NCBI GenBank assembly: GCA_028281215.1
Contig: JANQKH010000314.1
Coordinates: 1 to 7,661 of the forward strand
DNA from: Phycisphaeraceae bacterium
GTDB lineage: Bacteria > Planctomycetota > Phycisphaerae > Phycisphaerales > Phycisphaeraceae
Direction: 5' to 3'
Length of the DNA stretch: 7,661 bases
The notes under the pieces are model-generated. The model ran no database searches. It saw nothing but the letters and a program-made list of their open reading frames with translations, and had not been told where the DNA came from. This document shows, piece after piece, positions 1 to 5,249 of the stretch. A program made the position numbers and the translations under genes. Numbering within the stretch: position 1 is the first letter of the stretch; each line of letters begins with the position of its first letter.

Positions 1-353
1 AGAAACACCGTCGTAATCTGCGGCGCCAGGTCGTCATTGATATGGCGCATGACCCGCTCATACGTAAAGTCATCCTCGTGACGAATCCCACGCACGATGT
101 ACGCGGCGCTGAGCGACTTGGCGTAATCAACGAGATACAGATTCTCAAATGTATCCACGCGGCAGTTGGAAATGCCGGACGTGTCCGCTTCGATCAGCTT
201 TCTTCGCTGTTCGATGTCAAAAGTGCAACGCTTTTGCGGATTGATTCCGATCGCGACCACCAGTTCATCAAACATCGCGGCGGCCTGTTGAATCATCCAA
301 AGATGACCATTCGTGATGGGATCGAAACTGCCGGCATAAACTGCGGTTTTCAT
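1..353 (-). CDS. coaD: Phosphopantetheine adenylyltransferase (CoaD), 3' end outside window
   Basis: This gene encodes the cytosolic enzyme that transfers AMP from ATP to 4'-phosphopantetheine, giving dephospho-CoA in the penultimate step of coenzyme A synthesis. I translated it by hand from the minus strand. The first 117 residues are present and the gene runs off the left edge; the full family length is about 160. The protein begins MKTAVYAGSFDPITNGH, which holds the nucleotidyltransferase signature T14-x-G-H17 and the phosphate-binding GSFDP. Lys41 in NPQK and the R88-G-I-R91 motif sit where the family binds substrate and ATP. The stretch HEDDFTYERVMRHIN (92-106) resembles the divergent RGIR...YE..M.HIN branch of CoaD more than the E. 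coli type. The start at 353 is fixed by family alignment. No Shine-Dalgarno is visible, and a promoter-like sequence lies just upstream. The gene is divergent from the membrane protein gene at 447. A rightward open frame over the same bases is a shadow. Confidence 0.93.
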   Translation of the reverse strand, partial: MKTAVYAGSFDPITNGHLWMIQQAAAMFDELVVAIGINPQKRCTFDIEQRRKLIEADTSGISNCRVDTFENLYLVDYAKSLSAAYIVRGIRHEDDFTYERVMRHINDDLAPQITTVF

Positions 354-383
354 GGCGCTGTCAGGATAACGCAGATGGGCGCG

Positions 384-412
384 AGAATAATGTGCACATA
401 TGTTCCCGACAA
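384..412 (-). promoter_or_regulatory. Candidate sigma-70-type promoter for coaD
   Basis: Reading leftward, TTGTCG (412-407) and TATTCT (389-384) are separated by 17 bases. They match the -35 and -10 consensus at 4 of 6 positions each, with ideal spacing. Transcription would start near 377, leaving a leader of roughly 25 bases. A second -10-like box, TATCCT (368-363), lies 9 bases before the start codon without a good -35. Sequence match only. Confidence 0.35.
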
Positions 413-434
413 AAAATCAGTCCTTGCTGGCCGC

Positions 435-440
435 TAAAAT
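435..440 (+). promoter_or_regulatory. -10-like box directly before the GTG start at 447
   Basis: TAAAAT matches the -10 consensus TATAAT at 5 of 6 positions. It ends 6 bases before the GTG at 447, so transcription would begin at or next to the start codon. No -35 is recognisable and no Shine-Dalgarno lies in between. This supports GTG 447 as a leaderless start, but only weakly. Confidence 0.3.
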
Positions 441-446
441 GATTCT

Positions 447-932
447 GTGCTGGCGTTAGGTCACTTTCGTATTGCGGGGTGCTCATTGACGGACAGTCGG
501 TTCAGTGTGGTTGAGAACGGCGAGGGTAAGCAGTTGATTCTGCACATGCCGCTGCCGTATCGCCCCGTTCCGCAGGCGGTTTGGAACACGGATCTTTTTG
601 CGATCTTGATCGTCCCGATCTATTGGCTGGTCACCGCGATTCACCGGGCGATCAAAAAACCCGTGCCGCCGCCTCGGGCTTTGTTTGAGATCACACCCGA
701 TCGGTTTCACATGGAACTGGTGGATCCCGAAACGGGCGAGCGAACCACGTTGGAATGCGACCCGGCGAAGATCGTCGAACTGCGAAAGAACCAATACAGC
801 CCCGGCATGTGGATTCACGTAACCGGCCAAACGATGGAAACCCATCTGGGCGATATCGATACCCAAACCATTGAACTGATGTGCGAGGAGTTGCGAGAGA
901 TGATTCGGTCGGACATGGAGCAGAAGCAGTAG
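447..932 (+). CDS. Small one-helix membrane protein of unknown function
   Basis: The product is a 161-residue protein I do not recognise. Residues 15-48 are polar, with a short patch that looks like strand (KQLILHMPLP). One hydrophobic helix follows at about 50-66 (LFAILIVPIYWLVTAIH), then a basic and proline-rich linker (RAIKKPVPPPR). A soluble domain at about 78-155 alternates predicted strands and ends in a helix (TIELMCEELREMI). That strand-rich-plus-helix order is reminiscent of bacterial PH-like domains, but this is a guess from appearance. The basic residues after the helix suggest that the soluble domain is cytoplasmic. The start is uncertain: GTG 447 has no Shine-Dalgarno but follows a TAAAAT box, while TTG 486 is preceded by GGGG and would give 148 residues. 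The gene is divergent from coaD and convergent with the gene ending at 1039. Confidence 0.7.
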   Translation: MLALGHFRIAGCSLTDSRFSVVENGEGKQLILHMPLPYRPVPQAVWNTDLFAILIVPIYWLVTAIHRAIKKPVPPPRALFEITPDRFHMELVDPETGERTTLECDPAKIVELRKNQYSPGMWIHVTGQTMETHLGDIDTQTIELMCEELREMIRSDMEQKQ

Positions 933-1038
933 CCCTGGACCCGCGCAGACAGGAATGGAAAGCCAAGTTACAAACGTGTCAATGGCATTTACAGCAGCAG
1001 GTCTCATTCCGTTTTAGTCGCGCGCCACCAATTCTGAA
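933..1038. other. Convergent intergenic gap, no clear terminator
   Basis: These 106 bases separate two genes that end facing each other. The only structure I see is GGAATG (952-957) pairing with CATTCC (1005-1010) across a 47-base loop, followed by GTTTTA. That is too open to call a terminator with confidence. No RNA gene is recognisable. Confidence 0.3.
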
Positions 1039-2238
1039 TTAACTCTGCACATATATTCCGCAGTCATCTGCTGCGGCGTTAATAATCTTCCACGCCAATG
1101 ATGCATCCGTTGGCTTCACTCCGTTGACTTCATACGTTTCTGTTCCGTATTCGTGGCGAACCGTGATCTTGATTGCGTTCGGGTCTGTGTCATAACTATG
1201 ACGGTACTCCCAGTCCTTACCTATTTTCGCTGTCTTTGGAAAGTACTTAAATGCTGCTTGGATAAACGTCACTTGAAGGCAGGGACACAACTCGACATCT
1301 TTCATGCGACGGCTCAACGCATGACTAATACGGTCGAGGTCAAATTGAAACGTCTTGTCATTTACAAATGAGCCGTATGTGAACAAATCACCCCAATCGC
1401 TCCAATCAAGATTGATTCGCTTGCAACCCCATACATTCAGCTTGTTTCCTTCAAGGCCAAAGCAGTAGTTTGTTGAGTTGTAGGCCTCCGCTCTCTCCTT
1501 ATAACACCACGCAAAATCAAAAGAGTCTCGCCAATCCACAAGCCTTCCGTCGACGTAGGCTTCTTTGTTCTTCAATGATGACACCGCACCTACAACGCTA
1601 AGCAATAAGTCCATGTCGTCTCGCGATGATGTCAGGCAGAACCACTTTTTGCCCGATCGCTCTGCCTGTTGAAACGTCGGAGATGTCTTGGCCAGCCTTA
1701 ATGCTTCATCAAACGAGACGGACGTAGATTCCGCAAACGCAACCGTCACTCCAATCGGCGGAATAGCCAAGTCCACCTGCTTTGATGCGGTTACAGATCC
1801 GATTGGATTTCCACAGTTCGAGCAAAATTTGGACCCCGCATCTAATGGCTCGCCACAGGATGGGCAACGAATAGACACGCTTTTCTGTCGCTCTTTTGCC
1901 TCAGCCAGAATGAGATTTACTTGCTCTTGGGAAATGCCAACATTCTTCGACGCATCAATTAGCTGCGATTTCTCAATTTCATCAATTCCACCATCAGCCA
2001 AAGCTACTTCGATCATGTCCTCAAGATTACGAACTCTCAATGAGAATCGACCCAAACCATCCAAGTGGATCGAATGAGCCAAAGCACTTTTTTGAGCTTT
2101 CTTGAAAATGGTTTTTGTGGCACCAATTGACGTGCGAATGCTATCCAGCAATGCCTCTTCCGCAGGGGTTAACTTTGAATCGGCGTGCGCAATTGCTACT
2201 GCATTTGTTAGGTACAACTGTTTTTCATCATTCGTCAC
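1039..2238 (-). CDS. TerB-like domain and zinc-ribbon protein with an unknown C-terminal domain
   Basis: The product is a 399-residue soluble protein without signal peptide or membrane segment. Residues 7-118 form an all-helical domain resembling the TerB/DjlA-type fold. It has two similar acidic helix-turn motifs, AHADSKLTPAEE (17-28) and ALADGGIDEIEK (79-90), of the kind that bind metal in that family. A zinc ribbon follows with C125-x2-C128 and C139-x2-C142 (CPSCG...FCSNCG). Residues about 170-399 are a mixed alpha/beta region rich in Trp and Tyr that I cannot assign. The start is GTG at 2238, because GGAGG lies 7 bases upstream and the TerB-like domain begins right after it. A longer frame to 2403 adds 55 residues of non-protein-like sequence. 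Codon use is AT-richer than in the neighbouring genes, which suggests transfer. TerB domains occur in tellurite-resistance and stress or membrane-associated systems, but no such partner gene is present. The function is unknown. Confidence 0.85.
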   Translation of the reverse strand: MTNDEKQLYLTNAVAIAHADSKLTPAEEALLDSIRTSIGATKTIFKKAQKSALAHSIHLDGLGRFSLRVRNLEDMIEVALADGGIDEIEKSQLIDASKNVGISQEQVNLILAEAKERQKSVSIRCPSCGEPLDAGSKFCSNCGNPIGSVTASKQVDLAIPPIGVTVAFAESTSVSFDEALRLAKTSPTFQQAERSGKKWFCLTSSRDDMDLLLSVVGAVSSLKNKEAYVDGRLVDWRDSFDFAWCYKERAEAYNSTNYCFGLEGNKLNVWGCKRINLDWSDWGDLFTYGSFVNDKTFQFDLDRISHALSRRMKDVELCPCLQVTFIQAAFKYFPKTAKIGKDWEYRHSYDTDPNAIKITVRHEYGTETYEVNGVKPTDASLAWKIINAAADDCGIYVQS

Positions 2239-2245
2239 AATTGAG

Positions 2246-2250
2246 CCTCC
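2246..2250 (-). promoter_or_regulatory. Strong ribosome binding site that sets the GTG start at 2238
   Basis: On the minus strand GGAGG is followed by 7 bases and then GTG. It is one of the best Shine-Dalgarno matches in the window and decides the start of the TerB/zinc-ribbon gene. A TATCAT box (2271-2266) a little further upstream could be its -10 element, though no -35 at proper spacing is evident. Confidence 0.75.
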
Positions 2251-2425
2251 GGTGTCACAAGAATGATGATAACAAAACGCTGCCATCGAGTGTAGCAACT
2301 TGGCTGTAGATAGAGTCAGGAACGGAACTCGAACCCGCAAAGGTGAATACAGGAATGCCGGCCTCCACAAACAATGGCCGCTTGTTGAGAATTCTCGTGG
2401 CATTGGCGGGGTTTTGTGGTACGTT

Positions 2426-2456
2426 TTGATTGGTGCGCGCCAAGGCGCGGTATACT
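2426..2456 (+). promoter_or_regulatory. Candidate promoter with embedded palindrome, upstream of the PEP-CTERM gene
   Basis: TTGATT (2426-2431) and TATACT (2451-2456) resemble -35 and -10 elements, but the 19-base spacer is longer than ideal. The near-palindrome TTGGTGCGCGCCAA (2430-2443; one symmetric mismatch pair) lies in the spacer and could be an operator. A second option is TTGACG (2456-2461) with a poor -10 at 2477. The rest of the 278-base region between the two divergent genes shows no further gene. Confidence 0.3.
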
Positions 2457-2501
2457 TGACGTTCGCGTTTCGACCATATGGGATTGAGTAAACAGTGGAT
2501 G

Positions 2502-2507
2502 AAGGAG
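2502..2507 (+). promoter_or_regulatory. Ribosome binding site that sets the ATG start at 2517
   Basis: AAGGAG is followed by 9 bases and ATG 2517. It favours this start over the in-frame ATG at 2478, which lacks such a site and would put 13 extra residues before an otherwise well-formed signal peptide. Confidence 0.65.
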
Positions 2508-2516
2508 AAATGCCCG

Positions 2517-3473
2517 ATGAGGGTTCGATTCAAATGTGATCGCAAGCCAATGACCTCCGGGGCCGGTGTCGGCGTCGCCATGATCGCGGTGCTGGTCTTG
2601 CTGTGCGCTTCGGGGCCGTCGCACGCGGTGACGATCGTCAACCCGTCCGCCACGAATTTGAGCGCCAACCCTCAATCCTTTGTTGCGACGGGCATCGCCC
2701 GGTCGTTCCAGACCGCCAATGCGCTCGACACCGTCAATAATGCCGGCGGCCAATCGACACTCGCCAATCACTTCATGTTCAACAACGCCATCCACGTCGT
2801 TCAACCTGACGGCCCGAACTTCGCGCTGGTGCAGAACCGCATTGCGGCCTACCAACTCGACTTCACGATCGACGACCCGACCAACGCCGGCTACGAGTTG
2901 ATCGTTGATACTAACTATCGCGGTTACACCACGGCCCAATCCCATAATGGCGTTCAAGTGACCGCCGTCGCTGGTTCGATGTCCGGCTTTATTGATACCG
3001 ACACCACCGATGCAGTCGACACGCTTGTCGGCTTCAATCCCAATTTCATCCCGGAACTGTCGAACGCCGTCGGCGGCACAAACACCACGTCCGCGCTGGT
3101 CAATGTGCTCAAGCAAAGCAGCAACAGCTACAACGCCGGCACGTTCAGCGGCACGCGACACATGGCGTTGCGGTTTACCACCTTCGGCAGCAACAACAAC
3201 GTCTTCATGCAAAACTTCGGCGACGGTGAGGCTGCACTCCGATTCGGCCTGAATCCCGTGCAACCGGTGGGCGCGCCGTCACTCAGCCTCGGCGCCTACC
3301 CCGGCCCCGATGGTGAATCCGCAAGCGATCACGGTCATTTCGTCAATATCACTGTCCGACCGCTCAGCCAGCAAGCGCCTCCCACCAACACCTCCGCTGT
3401 TCCCGAACCCGCATCCGTCTCCTCCCTTCTCCTCGCCTTAGGCATGCTCGTTCGGCGACGACGCACCGTTTGA
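2517..3473 (+). CDS. PEP-CTERM sorting-domain exported protein
   Basis: The product is a 318-residue exported protein. The signal peptide has a basic start (RVRFKCDRK), a hydrophobic core at about 15-32 (GAGVGVAMIAVLVLLCASG) and a cleavage site after S35-H-A37. The C-terminus is a textbook PEP-CTERM tail: VPEP at 295-298, a short hydrophobic helix (SSLLLALGMLV, 302-312) and a basic end RRRR (313-316). In PEP-CTERM systems an exosortase is thought to cut or process the tail at the membrane so that the protein reaches the surface or extracellular matrix. The mature part (38-294) is rich in Asn, Thr, Ser, Gly and predicted strands, and has no cysteines, as expected for an extracellular beta-rich protein. 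I recognise no catalytic motif. No exosortase gene lies in the window, which is usual because these proteins are scattered around the genome. The gene converges on the DUF2200 gene, 27 bases away. Confidence 0.92.
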   Translation: MRVRFKCDRKPMTSGAGVGVAMIAVLVLLCASGPSHAVTIVNPSATNLSANPQSFVATGIARSFQTANALDTVNNAGGQSTLANHFMFNNAIHVVQPDGPNFALVQNRIAAYQLDFTIDDPTNAGYELIVDTNYRGYTTAQSHNGVQVTAVAGSMSGFIDTDTTDAVDTLVGFNPNFIPELSNAVGGTNTTSALVNVLKQSSNSYNAGTFSGTRHMALRFTTFGSNNNVFMQNFGDGEAALRFGLNPVQPVGAPSLSLGAYPGPDGESASDHGHFVNITVRPLSQQAPPTNTSAVPEPASVSSLLLALGMLVRRRRTV

Positions 3474-3496
3474 AGATAGGTCCGGACCTGCACTTC
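3472..3496. terminator. Hairpin filling the gap between convergent genes
   Basis: The perfect 12-base palindrome AGGTCCGGACCT (3478-3489) is flanked by a second pair, GAAG (3472-3475) and CTTC (3493-3496). Together they make an imperfect hairpin that spans almost the whole gap between the PEP-CTERM stop and the DUF2200 stop. It may act as a two-way terminator. It lacks a T-run on either side, so it is not a standard intrinsic terminator. Confidence 0.35.
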
Positions 3497-3500
3497 TACG

Positions 3501-3851
3501 TCACTGCCGTAGAATCTTTTCCATCGCTTTACCTTTGGCCAGTTCGTCGATGAGTTTGTCCATCCAGCGAATTTTCTGCATGAGCGGGTCTTCCACTTCC
3601 TCGACGCGCACACCGCACACGACGCCTTTGATCAGCGAACAGTTCGGGTGCATCGCCGGCGCCTGGGCGAAGAAGGTTTCAAAATCGTTTTCCTGTTCGA
3701 TCTGCTGTTTTAATCCCGCGGCGTCATATCCCGTCAACCAGCAGATGATCTGGTCCACTTCCGCTTTCGTGCGCTGCTTACGTTCCGCCTTTTGAACATA
3801 GAGGGGATAGACCTTGGCAAAAGGCATCGCGAAAACTCTGTGGTTGGACAT
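3501..3851 (-). CDS. DUF2200 family protein
   Basis: The product is a 116-residue soluble protein recognised from its conserved stretches: KVYPLYVQKAERK near the start, ICWLTGYD in the middle, SLIKGVVCGVRVEEVEDPLM, and the terminal ELAKGKAMEKIL. These are the hallmarks of the DUF2200 family, widespread small bacterial proteins without a known function. The length equals the usual family length, so the gene is intact. The start is ATG 3851 (MSNHRVFAMPF); a longer frame from 3881 adds ten residues not seen in the family. No clear Shine-Dalgarno precedes it. The gene lies 45 bases after the trpG stop in the same direction, so the two are probably co-transcribed. Whether the link is functional cannot be told from the sequence. 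Confidence 0.88.
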   Translation of the reverse strand: MSNHRVFAMPFAKVYPLYVQKAERKQRTKAEVDQIICWLTGYDAAGLKQQIEQENDFETFFAQAPAMHPNCSLIKGVVCGVRVEEVEDPLMQKIRWMDKLIDELAKGKAMEKILRQ

Positions 3852-3896
3852 GGCGGTGACTCGTCTTGGGTGTAAGCTCAAATCGATTGCTTACTT

Positions 3897-4562
3897 TCAG
3901 GTGGTCGGCTGCATCGTCGGACGAAGCATGCCCAGGAAATTCGCCAGCAGCAGTGGTCCTTCATCCGTGAGGAAACTTTCCGGATGAAACTGCACGCCTT
4001 CCATGGGGGCGTTAAGACCCTCGCCAAACGCGCCGGGTTTGGCGCGGAGGCCCATGATTTCGTCTTCGTCAGTCCATGCGCTGATCTCAAAGCGAGAGTC
4101 GTCGAACGAGTCGCGGCGAATGATCAGGCTGTGGTATCGCGTGGCGGTCATGGGATTGCTCAGGCCTTCGAACAACCCTTTGCCGTCGTGGTGGATGGGC
4201 GAGGTTTTGCCGTGCATGAGGCGGACGTTGCGTTCGACGGTCATGCCGTACACGTGACCCATGCACTGATGGCCGAGGCAGACGCCCATGAGCGGGACTC
4301 GACCGGCGAAGGCTTGAATGATGTCATTGGACACACCGGCTTCTTTCGGTGTGCACGGACCGGGCGAGATGAGCACACGGTCCGGTGTCATCGCGACCGC
4401 TTCGTCGGCCGTGATCTTGTCGTTGCGGATCACACGCATGTCCAACTTCGCAATCGCGGCGTCGGCTTCTTCAGGGGTAGCAGCATCGGCGACGACGAGC
4501 TCGCCGATTCGCTGTACGAGGTTGTACGTGAAGCTGTCGTAATTATCGATCAACAGGAGCAT
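3897..4562 (-). CDS. trpG: Anthranilate/aminodeoxychorismate synthase component II (glutamine amidotransferase)
   Basis: This is the class I glutamine amidotransferase subunit (221 residues) that releases ammonia from glutamine for anthranilate synthase (TrpE, tryptophan) or aminodeoxychorismate synthase (PabB, folate). The catalytic triad is visible: Cys95 in GVCLGHQ, His193 and Glu195 in FHPES. Other family marks are IDNYDSFTYNL (5-15), which starts every TrpG/PabA, the oxyanion-site ISPGPCTP (65-72), and YHSL (143-146). Residues about 23-40 (starting VVADAATPEE) look like an insertion between the first helix and the RND strand. This explains a length about 25-30 residues above the usual 190-195. 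ATG 4562 is fixed by alignment; there is no Shine-Dalgarno, and a TACCAT box sits 6 bases upstream. No trpE or pabB is adjacent, so trpG and pabA cannot be told apart. In many bacteria one protein serves both enzymes. Confidence 0.93.
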   Translation of the reverse strand: MLLLIDNYDSFTYNLVQRIGELVVADAATPEEADAAIAKLDMRVIRNDKITADEAVAMTPDRVLISPGPCTPKEAGVSNDIIQAFAGRVPLMGVCLGHQCMGHVYGMTVERNVRLMHGKTSPIHHDGKGLFEGLSNPMTATRYHSLIIRRDSFDDSRFEISAWTDEDEIMGLRAKPGAFGEGLNAPMEGVQFHPESFLTDEGPLLLANFLGMLRPTMQPTT

Positions 4563-4568
4563 TCGAAT

Positions 4569-4574
4569 ATGGTA
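4569..4574 (-). promoter_or_regulatory. -10-like box close to the trpG start
   Basis: TACCAT on the minus strand matches the TANNNT core and ends 6 bases before ATG 4562. It could give a leaderless transcript for trpG and the following DUF2200 gene. No -35 at standard distance stands out. Confidence 0.25.
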
Positions 4575-4709
4575 GGTCGAAACAGGGCGTCAGGTGGAGG
4601 ATATGGGGATCGGCGGCGTAATGCGGTGCACAATTCTGCTTTCTATCGTCCAGCTTCGTACCCTGCACCCCGATCCCGGCACCCTTCTTTCGCAGTTATC
4701 GCACCTTGC

Positions 4710-4737
4710 TCAAGCTCGTGCTGATTCTTGCCGATTC
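4710..4737 (+). promoter_or_regulatory. Sigma-28 (FliA)-like promoter
   Basis: TCAAG (4710-4714) and GCCGATTC (4730-4737) are 15 bases apart. Flagellar sigma-28 promoters in many bacteria have TCAAG or TAAAG followed after about 15 bases by GCCGATAA. The match is 6 of 8 in the -10 region, with the diagnostic GCCGAT intact. The -10 also forms half of a 10-base tandem repeat (TGCTGATTCT at 4719-4728, TGCCGATTCT at 4729-4738). Transcription would begin near 4745, about 36 bases before the next start codon. Confidence 0.45.
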
Positions 4738-4768
4738 TTAAACAGGCAGGGAAAGGTGCGCCTTCCTC

Positions 4769-4773
4769 AGGAG
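4769..4773 (+). promoter_or_regulatory. Ribosome binding site for the gene at 4781
   Basis: AGGAG is followed by 7 bases and ATG 4781, a standard Shine-Dalgarno arrangement. It supports this small frame over the overlapping frames, including the one opening at 4791. Confidence 0.7.
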
Positions 4774-4780
4774 CACAGCC

Positions 4781-5104
4781 ATGAGCATCATTGGAACAGG
4801 CGTGGCCGCGGGCGTGGCGCAAAGCCAGCACCAGGCCCAGCAGGTCAGCCGTAAACAGAACAAAGACAAGGACGGCGCCGCGGACGAAGCCCGCCGCGTC
4901 AAGGACATCGTCGAAGCGCATCTTCAGGCGCTCGATGAAGGCGATGACACCGACGCGAACACCGCCCAGGTCCGCATCGACAACCACGTGCCCGAGCACC
5001 AGAAACAGCCCGGCGACGCGGTCGAGACCGTTGAGCCCAACGCGGCCAAACATCCCAATGACGATCCCCCGCCGGGGTTGTCGCATGTTGATCTGACGGC
5101 GTGA
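4781..5104 (+). CDS. Small acidic hydrophilic protein of unknown function
   Basis: The product has 107 residues. It begins with a short Gly/Ala/Val stretch (IIGTGVAAGVA, 3-13), too weak for a membrane segment or normal signal peptide. A Gln-rich part follows (QSQHQAQQ), then a charged helix at about 33-55 (ADEARRVKDIVEAHLQALDE). The tail is Asp/Glu/Pro-rich, contains RIDNHVPEH (65-73) and ends in HVDLTA. It has no cysteine and no catalytic motif. I recognise no named family. The good ribosome binding site and consistent high-G+C codon use make it a real gene. The sigma-28-like promoter hints at expression with late flagellar genes. A FlgM-like or chaperone-like role would fit size and charge, but no FlgM motif is visible, so the function is open. 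Confidence 0.75.
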   Translation: MSIIGTGVAAGVAQSQHQAQQVSRKQNKDKDGAADEARRVKDIVEAHLQALDEGDDTDANTAQVRIDNHVPEHQKQPGDAVETVEPNAAKHPNDDPPPGLSHVDLTA

Positions 5105-5127
5105 TGATTTGCGGTCGCCGTTTGCGG

Positions 5128-5160
5128 CCGGAGCGCGTCGCAAGCGACACGGCTAAGCGG
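5128..5160. repeat. Candidate short extragenic palindromic repeat
   Basis: The 33 bases hold a small hairpin, GTCG-CAAG-CGAC (5137-5148), followed by ACGGCTAAGCGG. The outer ends CCG and CGG can also pair. From memory, planctomycete intergenic regions often contain dispersed repeats with CGGCTAA next to a GCG-rich hairpin, and this resembles one. Only one copy is in the window, so repetition itself is not shown. It could otherwise be a weak terminator of the preceding gene, but there is no T-run. Confidence 0.3.
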
Positions 5161-5210
5161 ATGCCCGTTCGTCAAGTGATCTCGACGCTCTACTGCACAC
5201 CTCCACAGAA

Positions 5211-5240
5211 TTCACCCATCGCCGCTGCGCCCGCTATCAT
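5211..5240 (+). promoter_or_regulatory. Candidate promoter for the PP2C gene
   Basis: TTCACC (5211-5216) and TATCAT (5235-5240) are 18 bases apart and match the -35 and -10 consensus at 4 and 5 of 6 positions. The -10 ends only 9 bases before ATG 5250, so the transcript would have a leader of about 2-3 bases. That fits the absence of a Shine-Dalgarno. Confidence 0.4.
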
Positions 5241-5249
5241 CCACGCCTC

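Noticed and set aside
42..437. Rightward 131-codon open frame at the left end
   Set aside because: It lies on the opposite strand of coaD, whose translation matches the family throughout. It is a shadow.
2311..2338. tRNA T-arm-like sequence on the minus strand (GGGTTCGAGTTCC with pairing flanks)
   Set aside because: A T-stem with two G-T pairs and a T-loop can be drawn. But no anticodon arm, D-arm or matching acceptor strand is found at the right distance, so it is not a tRNA gene. A tRNA remnant as an integration site cannot be shown either.
2239..2403. N-terminal 55-residue extension of the TerB/zinc-ribbon protein
   Set aside because: The sequence is not protein-like, has no ribosome binding site at 2403, and lies upstream of a GGAGG-preceded GTG at 2238.
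1010..2442. Possible direct repeat (CGTTTT...GCGCGCCA) on both sides of the AT-rich TerB/zinc-ribbon gene
   Set aside because: The copies at 1010-1027 and 2422-2442 share only 6 and 8 bases with different spacing (4 versus 7). That is too little in G+C-rich DNA, and there is no integrase or transposase.
2255..3263. Long leftward frames over the PEP-CTERM gene and its upstream region
   Set aside because: They are antisense to a gene with a signal peptide and sorting tail in the other direction. No domain or ribosome binding site was seen.
3984..4724. Rightward 246-codon frame over trpG
   Set aside because: It is a shadow of trpG, which shows the complete catalytic triad on the other strand. 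The frame has His/Val/Arg-rich shadow composition.
4643..5143. Leftward 166-codon frame over the small acidic protein gene
   Set aside because: The rightward gene has a good ribosome binding site and promoter. The leftward frame has neither and has a typical shadow composition.
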